A DNA stretch of 64,000 nucleotides from Oxytricha trifallax (lineage: Eukaryota; Ciliophora; Spirotrichea; Sporadotrichida; Oxytrichidae): assembly GCA_000711775.1 (NCBI GenBank), contig ARYC01017334.1:1-64000 (forward strand), written 5' to 3'. A model generated the notes under the pieces. That model did not search any database, was not told the DNA's origin, and saw nothing but the letters and a program-made list of their open reading frames with translations. Every line of letters begins with the position of its first letter. The stretch's first letter is position 1. A program made the position numbers and the translations under genes. Below are positions 21,017 through 32,932 of the stretch, in pieces.

Positions 21017-24000
21017 AATTATAGCAGTAAAACACTAATAACAGAAGTTTCAGTTAAAGATTATAACTATGCAAAGGTTATATCATAAGCTAATCAGCTT
21101 AAAATTATCAAATTACATAAGTCAACAGTCATAGTGCTTCATAAATCATGGTTTAGTTTTAACACATAGAATGGTATTGATGATTAAGTTTAATACAAAC
21201 ATACTGAACACTACATCCAGAGGAGTCCACCCAAAAATTGTAGAGAAAACCAGTTACCCACAGAATAACTACACAGAATTAACCAAATTACGACAATTTA
21301 GGAGATCCCAATGAATCTTTCAACTATTGGAAGTTCTAAAACCAATTTAAGCAGAAGTCAAGTAACTAAAAAGCACACCAAGGAACAGATAAAACAATAG
21401 CTTTTAATAGAAACTAAAACATTATCTATGATAATGAAGTTGCTAACAGCATGGAAGCTAATGATTACATGCATTAATTATTCAAAAAAAAAACACCAAA
21501 ATAATAACATGTCTCAGAGTTAAAATTCGATTTTATAAAGAGTAATATTTAAACACCATCCCTAATAAAAACGCTAATCATAACTTTAACAATCAATATT
21601 ACATTTTAACTATAAAATTCTATGAATTTATTGGAATTTGATTAAATTCTCCATTCAGCTCTAATTATAAAAAAGACTATTAAAACAATCAACAATAGAA
21701 CAGCTAATATATTATATCCAATAATGTCACAAACATAGGTGAGATGCCATCATGCTCCTAAATCCAAGAATTTTGAGGAGCTCTTAGAAAATTGGAGGTA
21801 AAAGTGAACTTATCTAACTCTACCAATTATCAAAATGGTTAAATTTTAAATAAACATCTTTCTAAACAATTAGCTTATAATGGCTTATATAGTAATGACT
21901 ATGATAGAATAAGGATGATAGACCAAGCCAAAAAAGGAATTTTTTTTAAAAAAATCAAAGAAACCTGAAGTTAATGCACGAGTCTAAACTAAAAGTATAA
22001 TTACTATGTTAATAACTTGAAAACGAGGAAAAATAGGAAAACCATGAACAAAATATAAAAAAACAGAAAAGTAGTCAGAAAAGAATGCAAATCCCTTAGT
22101 GAAGATGATTTTACTGAAAGTTAATAATTTGATAACATTAATAGTCCAAGACCCCAATACACAGTTTACTCTTCCTCTATTTTTAAAATAAACGCAAGAA
22201 TTTGTAGTAGTCAGCATAAAATCTATTGCACATGACTCGTAATTCTATCATGGAGTTTCAAAAACTTGAGAAGGAATGCATTAATAAATACTCTACAAAA
22301 TAAGCGCATATGGATGTGCCAATGATTATTCTCCAAGAAACCTGTTAATAGTGAATCGCAACACCACAAACCTTAAAACAAACGTAAGAAAAAGCTCTTT
22401 GATGATACAGATAATGATGAAGAAAAAGATTAAGAAGATTTCAGAAATGACTTAATACTAATTAACTTAACAATTTTATTCCAGATAATGAATTATATAA
22501 ATTGGCACAATGCCAAAATGGAAACGATATGACTCTCAAAACATCATACAAGAAGACATTAAATCTAACATCGTGAAGAAGTACTTTATGAAAGAAACTC
22601 CGAGAAAAAAGTAATTTAACCTTCCAAGAATAACAAACAGCCTTTCAAATGACTAAAACAACGCAGTTTTAGTGGAGATGGAGATAATGGTTCAACTAAA
22701 CCGGAGTAATTGAATAAAGTGAGGGAAAAGTTAAATTTAGAGCAAAAGTTGCCTAATAAAAAGCGCATGGAAAATGAAGTTAATATTGAAAGCTCAGGTT
22801 GAGAAGAGAAATTTGAGTCTATGAAAAAATAATCAAAAATATCATTAATTAATTGATAATTTTTCTTTTTTAAATCAAATTAAAAAGAAGGCATTTGAGG
22901 AAATTTAAAGATTGAAGCTGAATGAAATAAAGAATTTAAAAATGAAAAGAATGCTCTTGAATAAAGATATATTATTAATTGCTCTACAATAAAATTCTTT
23001 ATAAATAGAAGGTAAAGATCAAAGAATGAGTAGTTAGTTGGCAGTTCAAACAAAAAAGAATATGAAGAAATAGTCGCACTAATGAAAGAACTGCTTTACA
23101 GTGACAGCTGAATCCAATGCCAAAGAACAAAAGCAGAAAATGACAAATGAACAGATTGAAGAACTAAGTAAAGGAATTGTCTCAAAGAACAAAGAAATTA
23201 GTGATGACTTTATACATCACGAACAACAGAGATTGCAATCTGCTGCTAAAATTGTCAAAAATCACAGTTTTACAACCAACAAATGAGTCAGCAAGTGTAA
23301 TGAACAACGCGTAGCAGAAATATACATTCTATGCAAATAACAATAATAAGACGCGCATCAGAAGTAATAGCAATAGCCTAAGGGTATCCTGGAGAATAAA
23401 CTTTAATTACTGAATAATGTCAGAGTAATCTATAATGTATGTTTAGATAAATTTAAAGTGATTCTACATGAATTGAATAGACAGCCAAGATTAAGATGAA
23501 GATAATCAACTTGAAAATTTTCAATAAAAAGAAAGAGAGAAATTCGAAGAAGATGAAATCCACAGCATTAAAGATTATAATCAATAAATCTAGAAAGATT
23601 ACTCATAAAAGTCTAACTAAAACCAGAGAAACCAATCTCCTACAACTATCAATGAACCACAGGAAATAAGATAGAAAAACTAAAATCCCACAGAGTAATA
23701 TCAAAACAAAACTCCTACTTCTACAACTTAAAACTAACAAGAGCAAGAAGAAGAGGAGGAACACTACGATATTAAATTCCACCCAGATTACTGCAACAAA
23801 CAGACCTAAAAGATGAAGGTTATAGAGCAAGTTATTGGAAACAATGGTAAAATACAGCCACTTTATGAATCGGCATGAAAAAAGTGATTTTCAAAAACTG
23901 AGTGAAGCATGAAATTTTTGTTCTCTGAATGTTATACAATTGTGTATTTCAATAACAATGACATCAAGCAGACCTTCCATGACAGATAAATTGTCTATCA

Positions 24001-24260
24001 TTTTACAGTTGCTAGCCACTCAGATTACTTTCCAACAATAACTAAAAGTGTTCAAATTTGCTAATGATCAAATACAGAAGCACTCTCATGATGACAATAG
24101 GGAGATAATGTTAGTCGATTGATTCATAGATTAAAAAAGTATTATAGCTTCCCAGATGGTAAAATTAAGAGAATATTTGCATATGGGAGGAGTAGAGCAT
24201 GTTCCCAGATTTTACAATTTTAAAGAATTGATAAAAATGGGGTTAAAGCCATTAAAATAC
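21017..24260 (+). CDS. CPAP/CENPJ-like protein with TCP10 C-terminal domain
   Basis: Plus-strand blocks run through this region. An Asn/Gln-rich start (KTLITEVSVKDYNYAKV, 21027) is followed by FNYWKFQNQFKQKSSN (~21315) and LYSNDYDRIRMIDQAKKG (~21880). Next come ECKSLSEDDFTESQQFDN (~22085) and coiled-coil stretches with EQIEELSKGIVSKNKEI (~23150) and Gln-rich repeats to 23750. The C-terminus has FHPDYCNKQTQKM (~23775) and YTIVYFNNNDIKQTF (~23935), and near its end FPDGKIKRIFAYG. These are the repeated beta-strand units of the TCP10/G-box domain of CPAP/Sas-4 proteins, which build centrioles and basal bodies. Several frame changes and TGA codons, one replacing a conserved Gly near 23899, suggest a decayed copy. 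It may be one gene with 14915-16253. Confidence 0.6.
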
Positions 24261-24269
24261 AAATATAGT

Positions 24270-24560
24270 AAAATTATTTAATAAATAAGGAGTGGTTCTC
24301 ATTCACCATTTATGCGCAATTTAAATTCCCTTTCCTCTGTCTTTCGATTAATTTTCTTGCATAAATTAATAATTTAATGTGATTATGTACTATAACGAAC
24401 ATTTATATAATTTGTTCTTATATAATATCTTAAACCACAACTCTAATTAATTTTCTTTTATGATAAAAATAAGAGCAGGATAAATTTGGAACAAATCTAT
24501 ATATGCTTATAAATATTTAAAATTTTAATCAGAATATATCTATAGATACAATTGCAAAAA
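24270..24560. other. AT-rich spacer
   Basis: Nothing protein-like beyond the CPAP end. Confidence 0.3.
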
Positions 24561-24654
24561 TTGAAAATTTAATTACTAAATATGGCAGATACAATGCTAT
24601 ACTTTTACTAACTCTAATTATTTTTTAATAATTTAATAAGTTATTAAATAATAT

Positions 24655-25093
24655 TAAGAATGACACTATAAACTTTAGTGGTGAAAAAGGAAAATATTTA
24701 CAGTTTGACGGTGCTAGAGCAAAGAACATGAAAATAAGTGTGAGAAATTTATGTCAATTTTTTATTTAGTTATTTTAATATTTTAAAAACATTTTCTTAT
24801 TATATAATTATAAAGTTACTCCTAAATTTAATAATTCATTAGTAAATTATGGGAATTTAATTGACAGAGAAAAAATCTAGGACTTGGATATGAAATCCCA
24901 TCAAACTTCAAAAATCTGAGAAAATTAGGAATTAAAAAGCTCTAATGTACTAAACAGCTACTAAACTAAGATTAAACGCCCGAGTATTTTGATAATCGTA
25001 GTTTCTTTTGTTGTGATGGTTTATGGAATAGGAAATGCTGGTTTTAATATGATCAAAATATCTGATTAAAAAATGGAAATATTTAAAATTAAT
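24655..25093 (+). CDS. Single-span membrane protein, SNARE-like layout
   Basis: A plus-strand frame from about 24655 has FSGEKGKYLQFDGARA. An AT-rich middle (24745-24840) may be an intron. Then comes a heptad-like stretch, LIDREKIQDLDMKSHQ and ELKSSNVLNSYQTKIKR, followed by a hydrophobic segment ILIIVVSFVVMVYGIG and a short tail to a TGA near 25093. A coiled coil directly before a C-terminal membrane span is the layout of R/Q-SNAREs, but no specific SNARE signature (central Arg/Gln layer) can be confirmed. One TGA is in frame near 24920. Confidence 0.4.
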
Positions 25094-25526
25094 TGATAAT
25101 CACCCTTAAACGGAAATTGCATTCTATTTTTACACAATTAACCAGTTTTTTTCCTAATTAGATTAAATTAATAAAGTGTAATGAACAACGTAAGCTGAAT
25201 AAGAGCCAAGAATCTTACAATTTAATATGCACAATTACACTTTTATGTTCTTGATTTTTTTTCTCAATTATAAATGGCATTACTATTCTACAGGAATTGT
25301 TTTATTTACATCAAAATAAAAGCTTACTTTAGATCCAACAGATTAATATAAATTATTAGAAGAAACTATTTATATTATCATAAATTTGAATAAAATTATA
25401 TTATCAAAATTTACAGGAAAATTATCTAGTTCATCTATGGCTTATGTAACTTACAATCCAGCATTTATAAATATTAATTTTTTATTAAATTTCATAATTA
25501 TATAGGAATTTACTAAAAGTTAAATG

Positions 25527-25560
25527 AATAAGTTTACACTGGTCACAGTGTAAACTTATT
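25527..25560. repeat. 34-bp palindrome AATAAGTTTACACTG / CAGTGTAAACTTATT
   Basis: Perfect 15-bp arms with a 4-bp centre (GTCA). It lies in the spacer between two genes. Confidence 0.85.
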
Positions 25561-25599
25561 AATCAATCTAATAAAAAAACTGTAGACCATTACTAAAAT

Positions 25600-26706
25600 A
25601 GCTTAATTTAAGGATTCTATTCTGTAATTATCAATAAACTAATGAAATCATCCATAAAATGAAGCAGTTCCTTTCCAAAAATTAATCTTTTACAAATAAA
25701 CGAAAACACGAATTTTTTAGAGAGTAGATTGTCCAAATATAAATGGAAGGGGTTCTTGTGTACAAGAAATGGAATTTGAATAAAGGGTCTAATGAAAATT
25801 AGTAAAAGTTTAAAGAATTGATAAAACAAAAAGAGCAGTCAAAGACAAAAACGCAAGAGAGGGTAAAATCTAGAAGACTTTAAGAAAAATGACAATAAAT
25901 CTGTTTGTGAATTCCTTACGGTTCTATAAATACAGAGATTTAAGATGTGATATCATTAAGATATTAAAACTATAAAATATTGATTTCATAGATCAATAAT
26001 TAGCTATTCACATAGACTCAGTCTAGTATCATGGAATGATAGTATTTTCTGTTTAAAATTCATACTTTTTATTTTCACTCTCCTTCACCTTACTTATAAA
26101 CTGTACCTGCTAATTACTATAAGCACCTAACTCTAAGAGATAGTAGATTAGGAAGACAAGGAAAGTAAAGTAAAAAACATCGAAGTGTCCATAGCCATAT
26201 ACATAGTCAGTATGATATTTGGAAAATATTTAACAGTATCTTTCCAAAATTTGCTAAAATGGCTATAAAACTTTCAAAAATTCTTTTGGATAACTCCAAG
26301 TCTTAGAATATATATTTACAAAGAATAAAATTTAACTAAACAGGTGCAATCAGTGGCTTCTCTACTTTCTCTCTGATCCCAGTATTAGCAATAGTTTTGT
26401 TTGCTGATTAATAAAGAGGCCTACACTTACTTAATCACTATTTCAAAAAACAATCAGATTTCGTACAAGCGCACAGATTAGAGCATAAAATCTAAATGAA
26501 ATTATTTCATTAAAGAAAAACAGAGCTTGAAGGTAATAATAGGGGGGCTATCAATTTTAATTTTTTGGCCTTGATTATTTGTAGATTTTTTTCTTCATTC
26601 TGTATGTTACATAATAGTTTTTACAAAAGCATCAATAAGAAATTGAACAAGCACAGAGATAATATGTAATCTGTAATAAAAAATAACTAATTAATTTAGA
26701 TTTGAT
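25600..26706 (+). CDS. Unassigned protein with basic N-terminus and membrane segments
   Basis: The first block (25615-25890) is Lys/Gln-rich: FLSKNQSFTNKRKHEFF, then KFKELIKQKEQSKTKT. After a frame change an acidic piece QEIVDQEDKESKVKNIE (~26130) leads to a hydrophobic run, SIAIYIVSMIFGKYL. A further frame (26340-26706) carries GAISGFSTFSLIPVLAIVLF, a probable membrane span, then basic residues, FLALIICRFFSSFCM and a TGA. Two frame changes are needed, so introns, IESs or decay are present. No family recognised. Confidence 0.4.
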
Positions 26707-26709
26707 TAC

Positions 26710-27590
26710 TTAAATAAAATTCAGTAATTTCGAGAAAAAAATGAAAATATAGTAAAAACTCCAATCAAATTAATAATAAATATAACTATTAATATTAATA
26801 TATGATAAGAATTAAATTTGAAATATAGATTAAATGAAAAATGTTAAAAATTGACAGATTTATTTAATAAATTTCTAAATATTTAGATGCCATAATGATA
26901 TCTAAAAAAATTAATATTGTAGACATTAATTTGATCAAACTCCTGGCTTATTTTAATTTAATTTTACTTTTTTTATTTTCATAAAAATTACTATGAAATA
27001 TTTAATTTCAATTCCTTACAGTTTTAATCGAACTTTGAATCCGAGTTATATGATCAAAATATATATTAATTTCCTAGAAAAGTTACAATCCTAAAATAAT
27101 AACAAAAGGAAATTGATAGATCAAGCCACATATAAATTTAAAATGAAACTCTTTATGATTAATACATTAATAGTAGTCTTGTGCAACCAATTAGTTGCGG
27201 CTTTTATTGTATAGAATCAGAACTGCTTATATGAATAATTAAACTATTAAAATTATTTTTAATAATTTATTTCCTAGTTTATGTTTTAACAAATAAGTTA
27301 TCTATATTTTAAAGAAGAACCTATATAATTCTATTTTTTTTTACAAATTTCAGAATCTAAACTAAATAAATGTGTTAATAAAACTAAATTAACTCTTCCA
27401 TTGTAAAAAATAATGGCATGCATTTTTTTATTATGTTGCCAATAGGATAAAATTTCTTATGAAATATTTTTCAAGGAAATCAATAAAATTATATGAATTA
27501 CTTATAATTATAAACAAGTTGATAAACGAATTGAAGTTTATAAATCTTAAGAGTATCCAAGAATCTTAACTTATTTCTTTTTAGTCATTT
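26710..27590. other. AT-rich region without a recognised gene
   Basis: No protein-like frame seen. Confidence 0.3.
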
Positions 27591-27709
27591 CTTTATTGTT
27601 TTAGTACATACTAAGATCAGAGGAATTTCTATTAAATTCTAGCAAAGTCTATAAATCAATGAATCCTTAACTGTGTGTAGTTACATGGCAAAGATCCATT
27701 TTAATATTT

Positions 27710-28560
27710 ATAGCATAATATTATAAAAATAAGTTCAGCAACGATAGCTTAAATTCTGGGATGGAAAAAGTCTAAACTCTGAAACTATTATAAGGTGATT
27801 AGAAAGATGAGTCAAAATGGAAAAATTTAAGTGGTTCATACCTGGAAAAAATCTAAACAACTAAAAGTAATGTTTAACAATGAGAAACTAAACAAAAAAG
27901 TTAATTCTTTGAATGGGATAGCAGAAATACATATAATGTTTTTTCAAAAAGCTAAAAAAAAGAAAAATATTTGAAAGGTATTGATTTTACTAATCAAAGT
28001 GGAATTAATGACCCCAAAATTTAATTGGCATTAAATTCTTAAGAATTTGAGCTCAAATAGTATAGTTAATTTATTGGTGCACTTAAACTTTTGAATTTTA
28101 TATTCGTTGAAAAAAGCTAAGTAATAAGACGTACCGTACCTCCTATCTCTAAAATTTAGAAATTATGAGCACAAAACATATTTGGTAAAGTAATAATCAA
28201 GAACTCATAATTGAGATACTAATAATATTGTCCAAAGAGAATGATATGACTTAGGATACGATAAAATTGATCCAGGAATCTTATAAAGATGGGCATATTT
28301 GAAACATTAAAAACTTATTCGAATTTGCTAAAAACTCAAAACATCCCATACAGGAATCTTACTAACATAAATTAGGATTTAAAGTCCAAGATTGCCTATG
28401 TAAAAGAAAATGACTTGATCTTCTAGTTTGTCATTGTTAGAATATTAAATTAATTACAATAAAAATGTAGAACTCCCGCCTATAAATGTTAGGCGCACTT
28501 ATTAGAGTTATTTTTAAAGAAACAATCATAACTCTGAGAGAAAGAATTTGAGATTAAAAA
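27710..28560 (+). CDS. Unassigned soluble protein
   Basis: One plus-strand frame from about 27730 reads FSNDSLNSGMEKVQTLKLLQ, SKWKNLSGSYLEKIQTTK and KYLKGIDFTNQSGIND to a TGA near 28250. It is interrupted by TGA codons near 27872 and 28165. A following block (TIKLIQESYKDGHI, LFEFAKNSKHPIQESYQHK, LDLLVCHCQNIKL) runs to about 28550. Composition is that of an ordinary charged protein. No motif or family recognised. Confidence 0.4.
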
Positions 28561-28700
28561 CATAAAATTTAAACACGTTTTAATAAATTCAAAAGCTTCA
28601 ATGAACTAATCAGCTTAAAAAAAGTATATATCGAATAGAATAACACACTGAATAAAGATTTGTAAAAACAAAATTAAGATACAGCTATAATATTATTTTA

Positions 28701-28930
28701 ATGTCAGGTTCTTAAAATCAGAAACAGTCCAAAATTGATAGTAAACCTAAAAATTGAAAGTAATTACTACTCTCAAGAAAAGTTGAAGAAGAATCAAATC
28801 TATACATAGAGAAACTGATTGATAAACATTTATTCTACACCTAAACTCTTGTGTTATTTCTAATTCTTTGTCAAATTTGATTAGGTCACTTTGGGTAAAT
28901 TATTGTATTACTAATCATTTGTTTGCTATC
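28701..28930 (+). CDS. Short possible membrane protein
   Basis: ATG at 28701 begins MSGSQNQKQSKIDSKP, followed by RKVEEESNLYIEKLIDK and a hydrophobic run FYTQTLVLFLILCQI. Two TGA codons are in frame. It overlaps the end of the minus-strand gene that stops at 28929, so at most one of the two is real in the overlap. Confidence 0.25.
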
Positions 28931-29470
28931 AATAAAAAATATTCGTGATGTGAAAATAACAATTATTTTATATAGAATTTGAAGATTTAATGATTGTTTA
29001 CCTACTTATATTGACTGAAATCTCTAGGAGAGAATTAAAGTAAATATCTAAATCTAGAATTTGCATAGAATCTTTCTTTCTGACCAAAATTTTAGTTTGT
29101 GGGTTCTTCAAAACCATACTTTTAAATTTTCTACTATCGTGACCTGACATCTATTGCTTATTAACAGCATCATGGGTTTAATTTTAGATAGCTAGCATCG
29201 TGCCGGTAAATCTTTTTTACTTTCTTTCTTCCTCATTTTGTTTAAGTTCCTCTTCTTCCTGTCTTCTAAGCGTTATCTATTTGAACTTAATCTTATGTTA
29301 TACTCAGTATCATCATGCATTTCTATAAAAGTATTATTTATTGTGATAATTTAGGTTACATTCTAGATCTATAAAATTGTAAATAGGTGGAATGTTATTG
29401 AAATGCCTATCCCCTTTTGTGTTTTCAACTCCAAATGACATTAGATAATATTTAAGTTATATTGTAAATA
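28929..29470 (-). CDS. Charged coiled-coil protein
   Basis: Minus strand: a block at 29470-29320 (MSFGVENTKGDRHFNN, IYNFIDLECNLNYHNKQ), then after one frame change RLSSNRQRLEDRKKRN and RRQEEEELKQNEEERK. A further block, QQMSGHDSRKFKSMVLKN (~29150), leads to a TGA at 28929-28931. It is divergent from the plus-strand gene that starts near 29610. The rich Glu/Lys stretch is probably a single alpha helix or coiled coil. Function unknown. Confidence 0.45.
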
Positions 29471-29606
29471 TTTGACATTTCATCATGAGGCATTTGAGGA
29501 TTAATTATTCACTATTCAGAGTTAAAGTCGGATAACTTCAGGATAATTAAAATTCACAGGGTCTCGTACTGCTTATTACTTTAATAGATTCATTAGATAG
29601 TATTAG

Positions 29607-30427
29607 CCTTTGAAATTAAAAAAACACCTTTAAAGAGAGATTTGTTGAACTTAGAAATCAAATTGACCATCACTTTGTCTTAGTGGTACTTCATATATCT
29701 TATATAAACACTAGACCTTTAGAAATGATCAGAATACTTCAAGATTAGAACACTCATATCAAATTCTCATTCATTGAAGATCTCTCATTCGTTCCAGATA
29801 AATTATCACCACTTAGTCATTATGAGACAGTCATTATAAGATGCCCTTTATTGGATAAATATTAGTTTGAATTTGAAGTGAAATTCACTCATGATGTCGA
29901 GTAGACAAACAGAAATGTTAAAATGCTTTGAAATATAATTTTGATTATCTGGATTATGTAAATATAAATCTTTATATTGGATTTGAGAAGCCTATTGTAG
30001 CCATAGTGACTACCCACAAAAATTCACAATATCAAAAAAAATTATACATTTTACTACGTTATACTGAGGTTCCTTTGATAAGGTGGCTATGAGAAAAACC
30101 AAACTTACGAATATGCGATCCGATATGGATTGGAAATTTAAGATGTAGTTTTAGAGCTACAGCTAGAATAATCAGAGAGAAGCTTTAACTTTATTATTTT
30201 AAAGGATGAAAATACAGGGTACTGTTATGACGGAGTGGTCATAAGATAAAATGAATCACAACCATAAGTTAAGGCTTGCCTAAGTTATTAACGATTTCTT
30301 AACTCATTAAAAAAAGTACAATTAAAATAATTCCTAAAGAGCGAGACTTAAGAAACCGAGCTAGTCTATGAACCAAGCGACATTTTTAAGCTATATGGAT
30401 CAAACTTTATTGATGTGATTCATTGAA
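29607..30427 (+). CDS. Unassigned soluble protein, well preserved
   Basis: One plus-strand frame from about 29615 (KERFVELRNQIDHHFVLVV) runs through FIEDLSFVPDKLSPLSHYE and FEFEVKFTHDVEQTNRN to about 29928. The middle (FDYLDYVNINLYIGFEKPIV) is in another frame. The last third reads EKNQTYEYAIRYGLEIQD, NFIILKDENTGYCYDG and ETELVYEPSDIFKLYG to a TGA at 30425-30427. Two frame changes separate the blocks and could mark IESs. Balanced hydrophobic/acidic composition suggests a folded domain. No family recognised. Confidence 0.5.
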
Positions 30428-31050
30428 ATTAGAGAAGTTTTTGTTTATAATGCTTATCGAAGACAATTCTCTTATGTTTTCCAAGTCTAAGCTGGTCTTT
30501 TGAATTGTTTCTTAATAATAAAAAGCGTTCAATTTTGCAAAGATAAAATTTTGAATTAATTATTACAATTTATTTCATTTTACATTTTATAAACACAAGC
30601 AAGAATCACGTTTCAATCCCTTCTGTGAAATAAATCTTCAATCATTAACTTCCACCATTTGTTCTGATGGGTATTTTTTCCACTATTGAATAATTTACCT
30701 ACCATACTTTATCAATTGATGTAATGAAGGCATTTTAAGATAAGAATTAGAATATTGAAATGATTATAGAAATTAACGAGTTTTGATCTCATTAATGAGA
30801 TTTTTAATATTTAGATAATTCTATAACTCATCTTTCTTCTTTTAACCGACTATTAATTCTAAAAATAAAGATAAATTCTAATAAGATATATGCTTGATGA
30901 ATCATAAAATCTTAAATTAATATATTGAATATAAATGATTAAAAAATAGCCACAAAATAGATTGCATCAACACTTTTTTTGTTTAGATTCCAGAAGCATT
31001 TCAACTTATAAATAAAAGTATTTGATTGAAACAAGTTAATTAGATTATTT
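30428..31050. other. AT-rich spacer
   Basis: No gene seen. It lies upstream of the sulfurtransferase gene and may hold its promoter. Confidence 0.3.
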
Positions 31051-31056
31051 TATATA

Positions 31057-32630
31057 AGATATTACAAAAGATCTTAAGATATTTAATGGTTCTTGGCTGA
31101 TGCTCCAAATGAATAGAAATGCAAAATAAGAGCATGGTTAGTAAGATTGTTTATACTCTAGGATTAAGTTTAGAGATAAAATATAAGAATAATAATATTC
31201 AATCGTAATTTTTATAGCTTAATCAAGAATTCCAAGAGCCCAATTCTTAGGCATTGATGAAATAGCAAATAAATCAATAGACTTACCTCAATTGATGCCA
31301 TCCTTAGATGATTTTAACTAGCCCATATGTGAGTTAGCCAAAAAGAGAACTGATAATATCATATTTTATGATAATTTAGGTATTTTCCGTTCACTTATAG
31401 TAGCTTTTACATTTAAATACTTTGGAGCTCCAAATTTCAGAGTTCTCAATGGTAGTTTCCACAAGTGACTTATAGAATCAAGGTAAATTTATAAGATTAT
31501 TAATTATTAATTAGAAAAACAAAGAGCGGACCAGATAGAGAATGGGAAAGAGAGAATGAAAGAGGATTATCATTATACTGAAGAGAATCCTGATAGGTTA
31601 ATAAGAGAAATATATTAAATGCACTAAACTGTCTATTATGTCAATAACAAACAATCTGACACTTAAATTATTGATACCAGAGCTCAGTTGAGATTTCTTG
31701 GTAAAGTCGATATACCAAGAGCTGGCTTAAAAAAGGACATTTTCCCGGTGCTAAGAACATGTTTTTCTATATGTTGATCAATCATGAAACCTAAACTTTC
31801 AAGACTGATAATGAGCTTGCTTAGTTGTTTCTCAAGTAAGACTTAGACAATACTTTGAGTACTATCACATATTAAATATTTTGGGGGGGGGAAAGTTTCC
31901 TGCACTCGTGATAGTTTCATGCACTTTTTTTATATGTAAAATTTCATAAGTTTAACAATAAATTTTTTTTACAATCCTTAAATTTTAAGATATTTTTTAT
32001 ATCATATACGAACTGCATGAAAATATAGTATTATACATTATATACCATTAAAAGAAATAATTAGAATTTTAACAACAATTGGATAAAATATTTGGAATTT
32101 TATTAGTACAGAGAGAACAATATTATGGTTGAGATACAGAAGTCTACTAATATCAGATGAAATCTATATAGTGTGCTTGGATGGTGATTATATTCCATGT
32201 TAATAAAGATATTGATTAATTGAAGAATAGATTAAGTAATAATATATAAAAAAATTAGCAAAAAATTTTGTTGATAAATGTGATAAAAATCGAATTCTAA
32301 AAATGAAAAAAAATTTAGTGCAGGAAACTAACCTAAAAAATTTTTTTATAATAAACCGGTGCAGGAAACTTTCCCCCCCCAATATTTTTAATTAATAACA
32401 TATTTTGGATAAGGGTTAACTGCCTGTGTTGTCAATTTGGGGTTAGAACTCTTGTTAAATGAGGAAGAAATAATCATATATGATGACTCTTGGACTGAAT
32501 ATGTATGAAAATATTATTTATTTGTTGAAGGTATATATAGAATTAACATCCAAAACCAGATTTTAAGAAAGGCGGTTTCATTTTAAACAGTAAATCTAAT
32601 AATATGTGAGTTTAAAATTTCTCATTTTTT
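31057..32630 (+). CDS. Tandem-rhodanese sulfurtransferase copy, catalytic Cys lost
   Basis: The first rhodanese domain carries RIPRAQFLGIDEIANKSIDL, LMPSLDDF, NIIFYDNLGIF and FKYFGAPNFRVLNGSFHK (31225-31470). After a 31-nt intron the linker has SGPDREWERENER. The second domain has IIDTRAQLRFLGK, IPRAG, FPGAKNMFF and YDDSWTEY. This is the layout of thiosulfate/3-mercaptopyruvate sulfurtransferases. The catalytic loop, normally Y-C-G-x-G-V/L-T, reads YFGQGLT across the IES junction, so the active cysteine is Phe. There are also a TGA at a conserved Trp site (FHK-x-LIE, ~31470), a frame change near 31565 and a one-base loss in the A run near 31730. It is probably a germline-only decayed paralogue. 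Two or three short exons may continue to 32790. Confidence 0.8.
31868..32398. other. IES with CATATT pointer, enlarged by a MITE
   Basis: CATATT at 31868-31873 recurs at 32399-32404. Without the inserted MITE the IES would be about 25 bp of pure A/T plus pointer. Removing it joins the sulfurtransferase frame perfectly (…TITY / FGQGLTACVV). Confidence 0.8.
31883..32380. mobile_element. 498-bp MITE with G-tract termini
   Basis: The left end is nine G followed by AAAGTTTCCTGCAC. The right end is GTGCAGGAAACTTT followed by eight C. Flanking AATATTTT (31875-31882 and 32381-32388) is an 8-bp duplication. The interior is AT-rich with a second inward GCACTTTTTT/TGCATG-type repeat and no gene. The family is unknown. 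The 8-bp duplication resembles that of the element at 1945-3139, but the ends differ. Confidence 0.85.
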
Positions 32631-32932
32631 ATTTTAGTAAACTTGAGGTGCTTGATCAAATTGCAATTGTCAGAGGTATGTATTAATTTTTATTCCAAGT
32701 CATTCATTATAATTACCATTAATAGCTTAGAAAAGAAAAGAGAATACGAATATTTACTGAAACACGTAAGTTTATTTTCTATGATATTTATACTATATTC
32801 TAAACTTAAACCGATAATAAGCAAATATTTTAGCTTTGAATTACTATCAAATCAGCTGAAAATCTTTTATTTTTAATAATAGCCTGAATTAAGTTAAAAT
32901 TTAATCAGCAAGTTTTTAACGATAAAAATTCA

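Noticed and set aside
21984-22217. Minus-strand hydrophobic ORF
   Set aside because: Shadow of the charged plus-strand block of the CPAP-like gene.
23603-23830. Leucine-rich minus-strand ORF
   Set aside because: Antisense of the Gln/Glu-rich plus-strand coding region.
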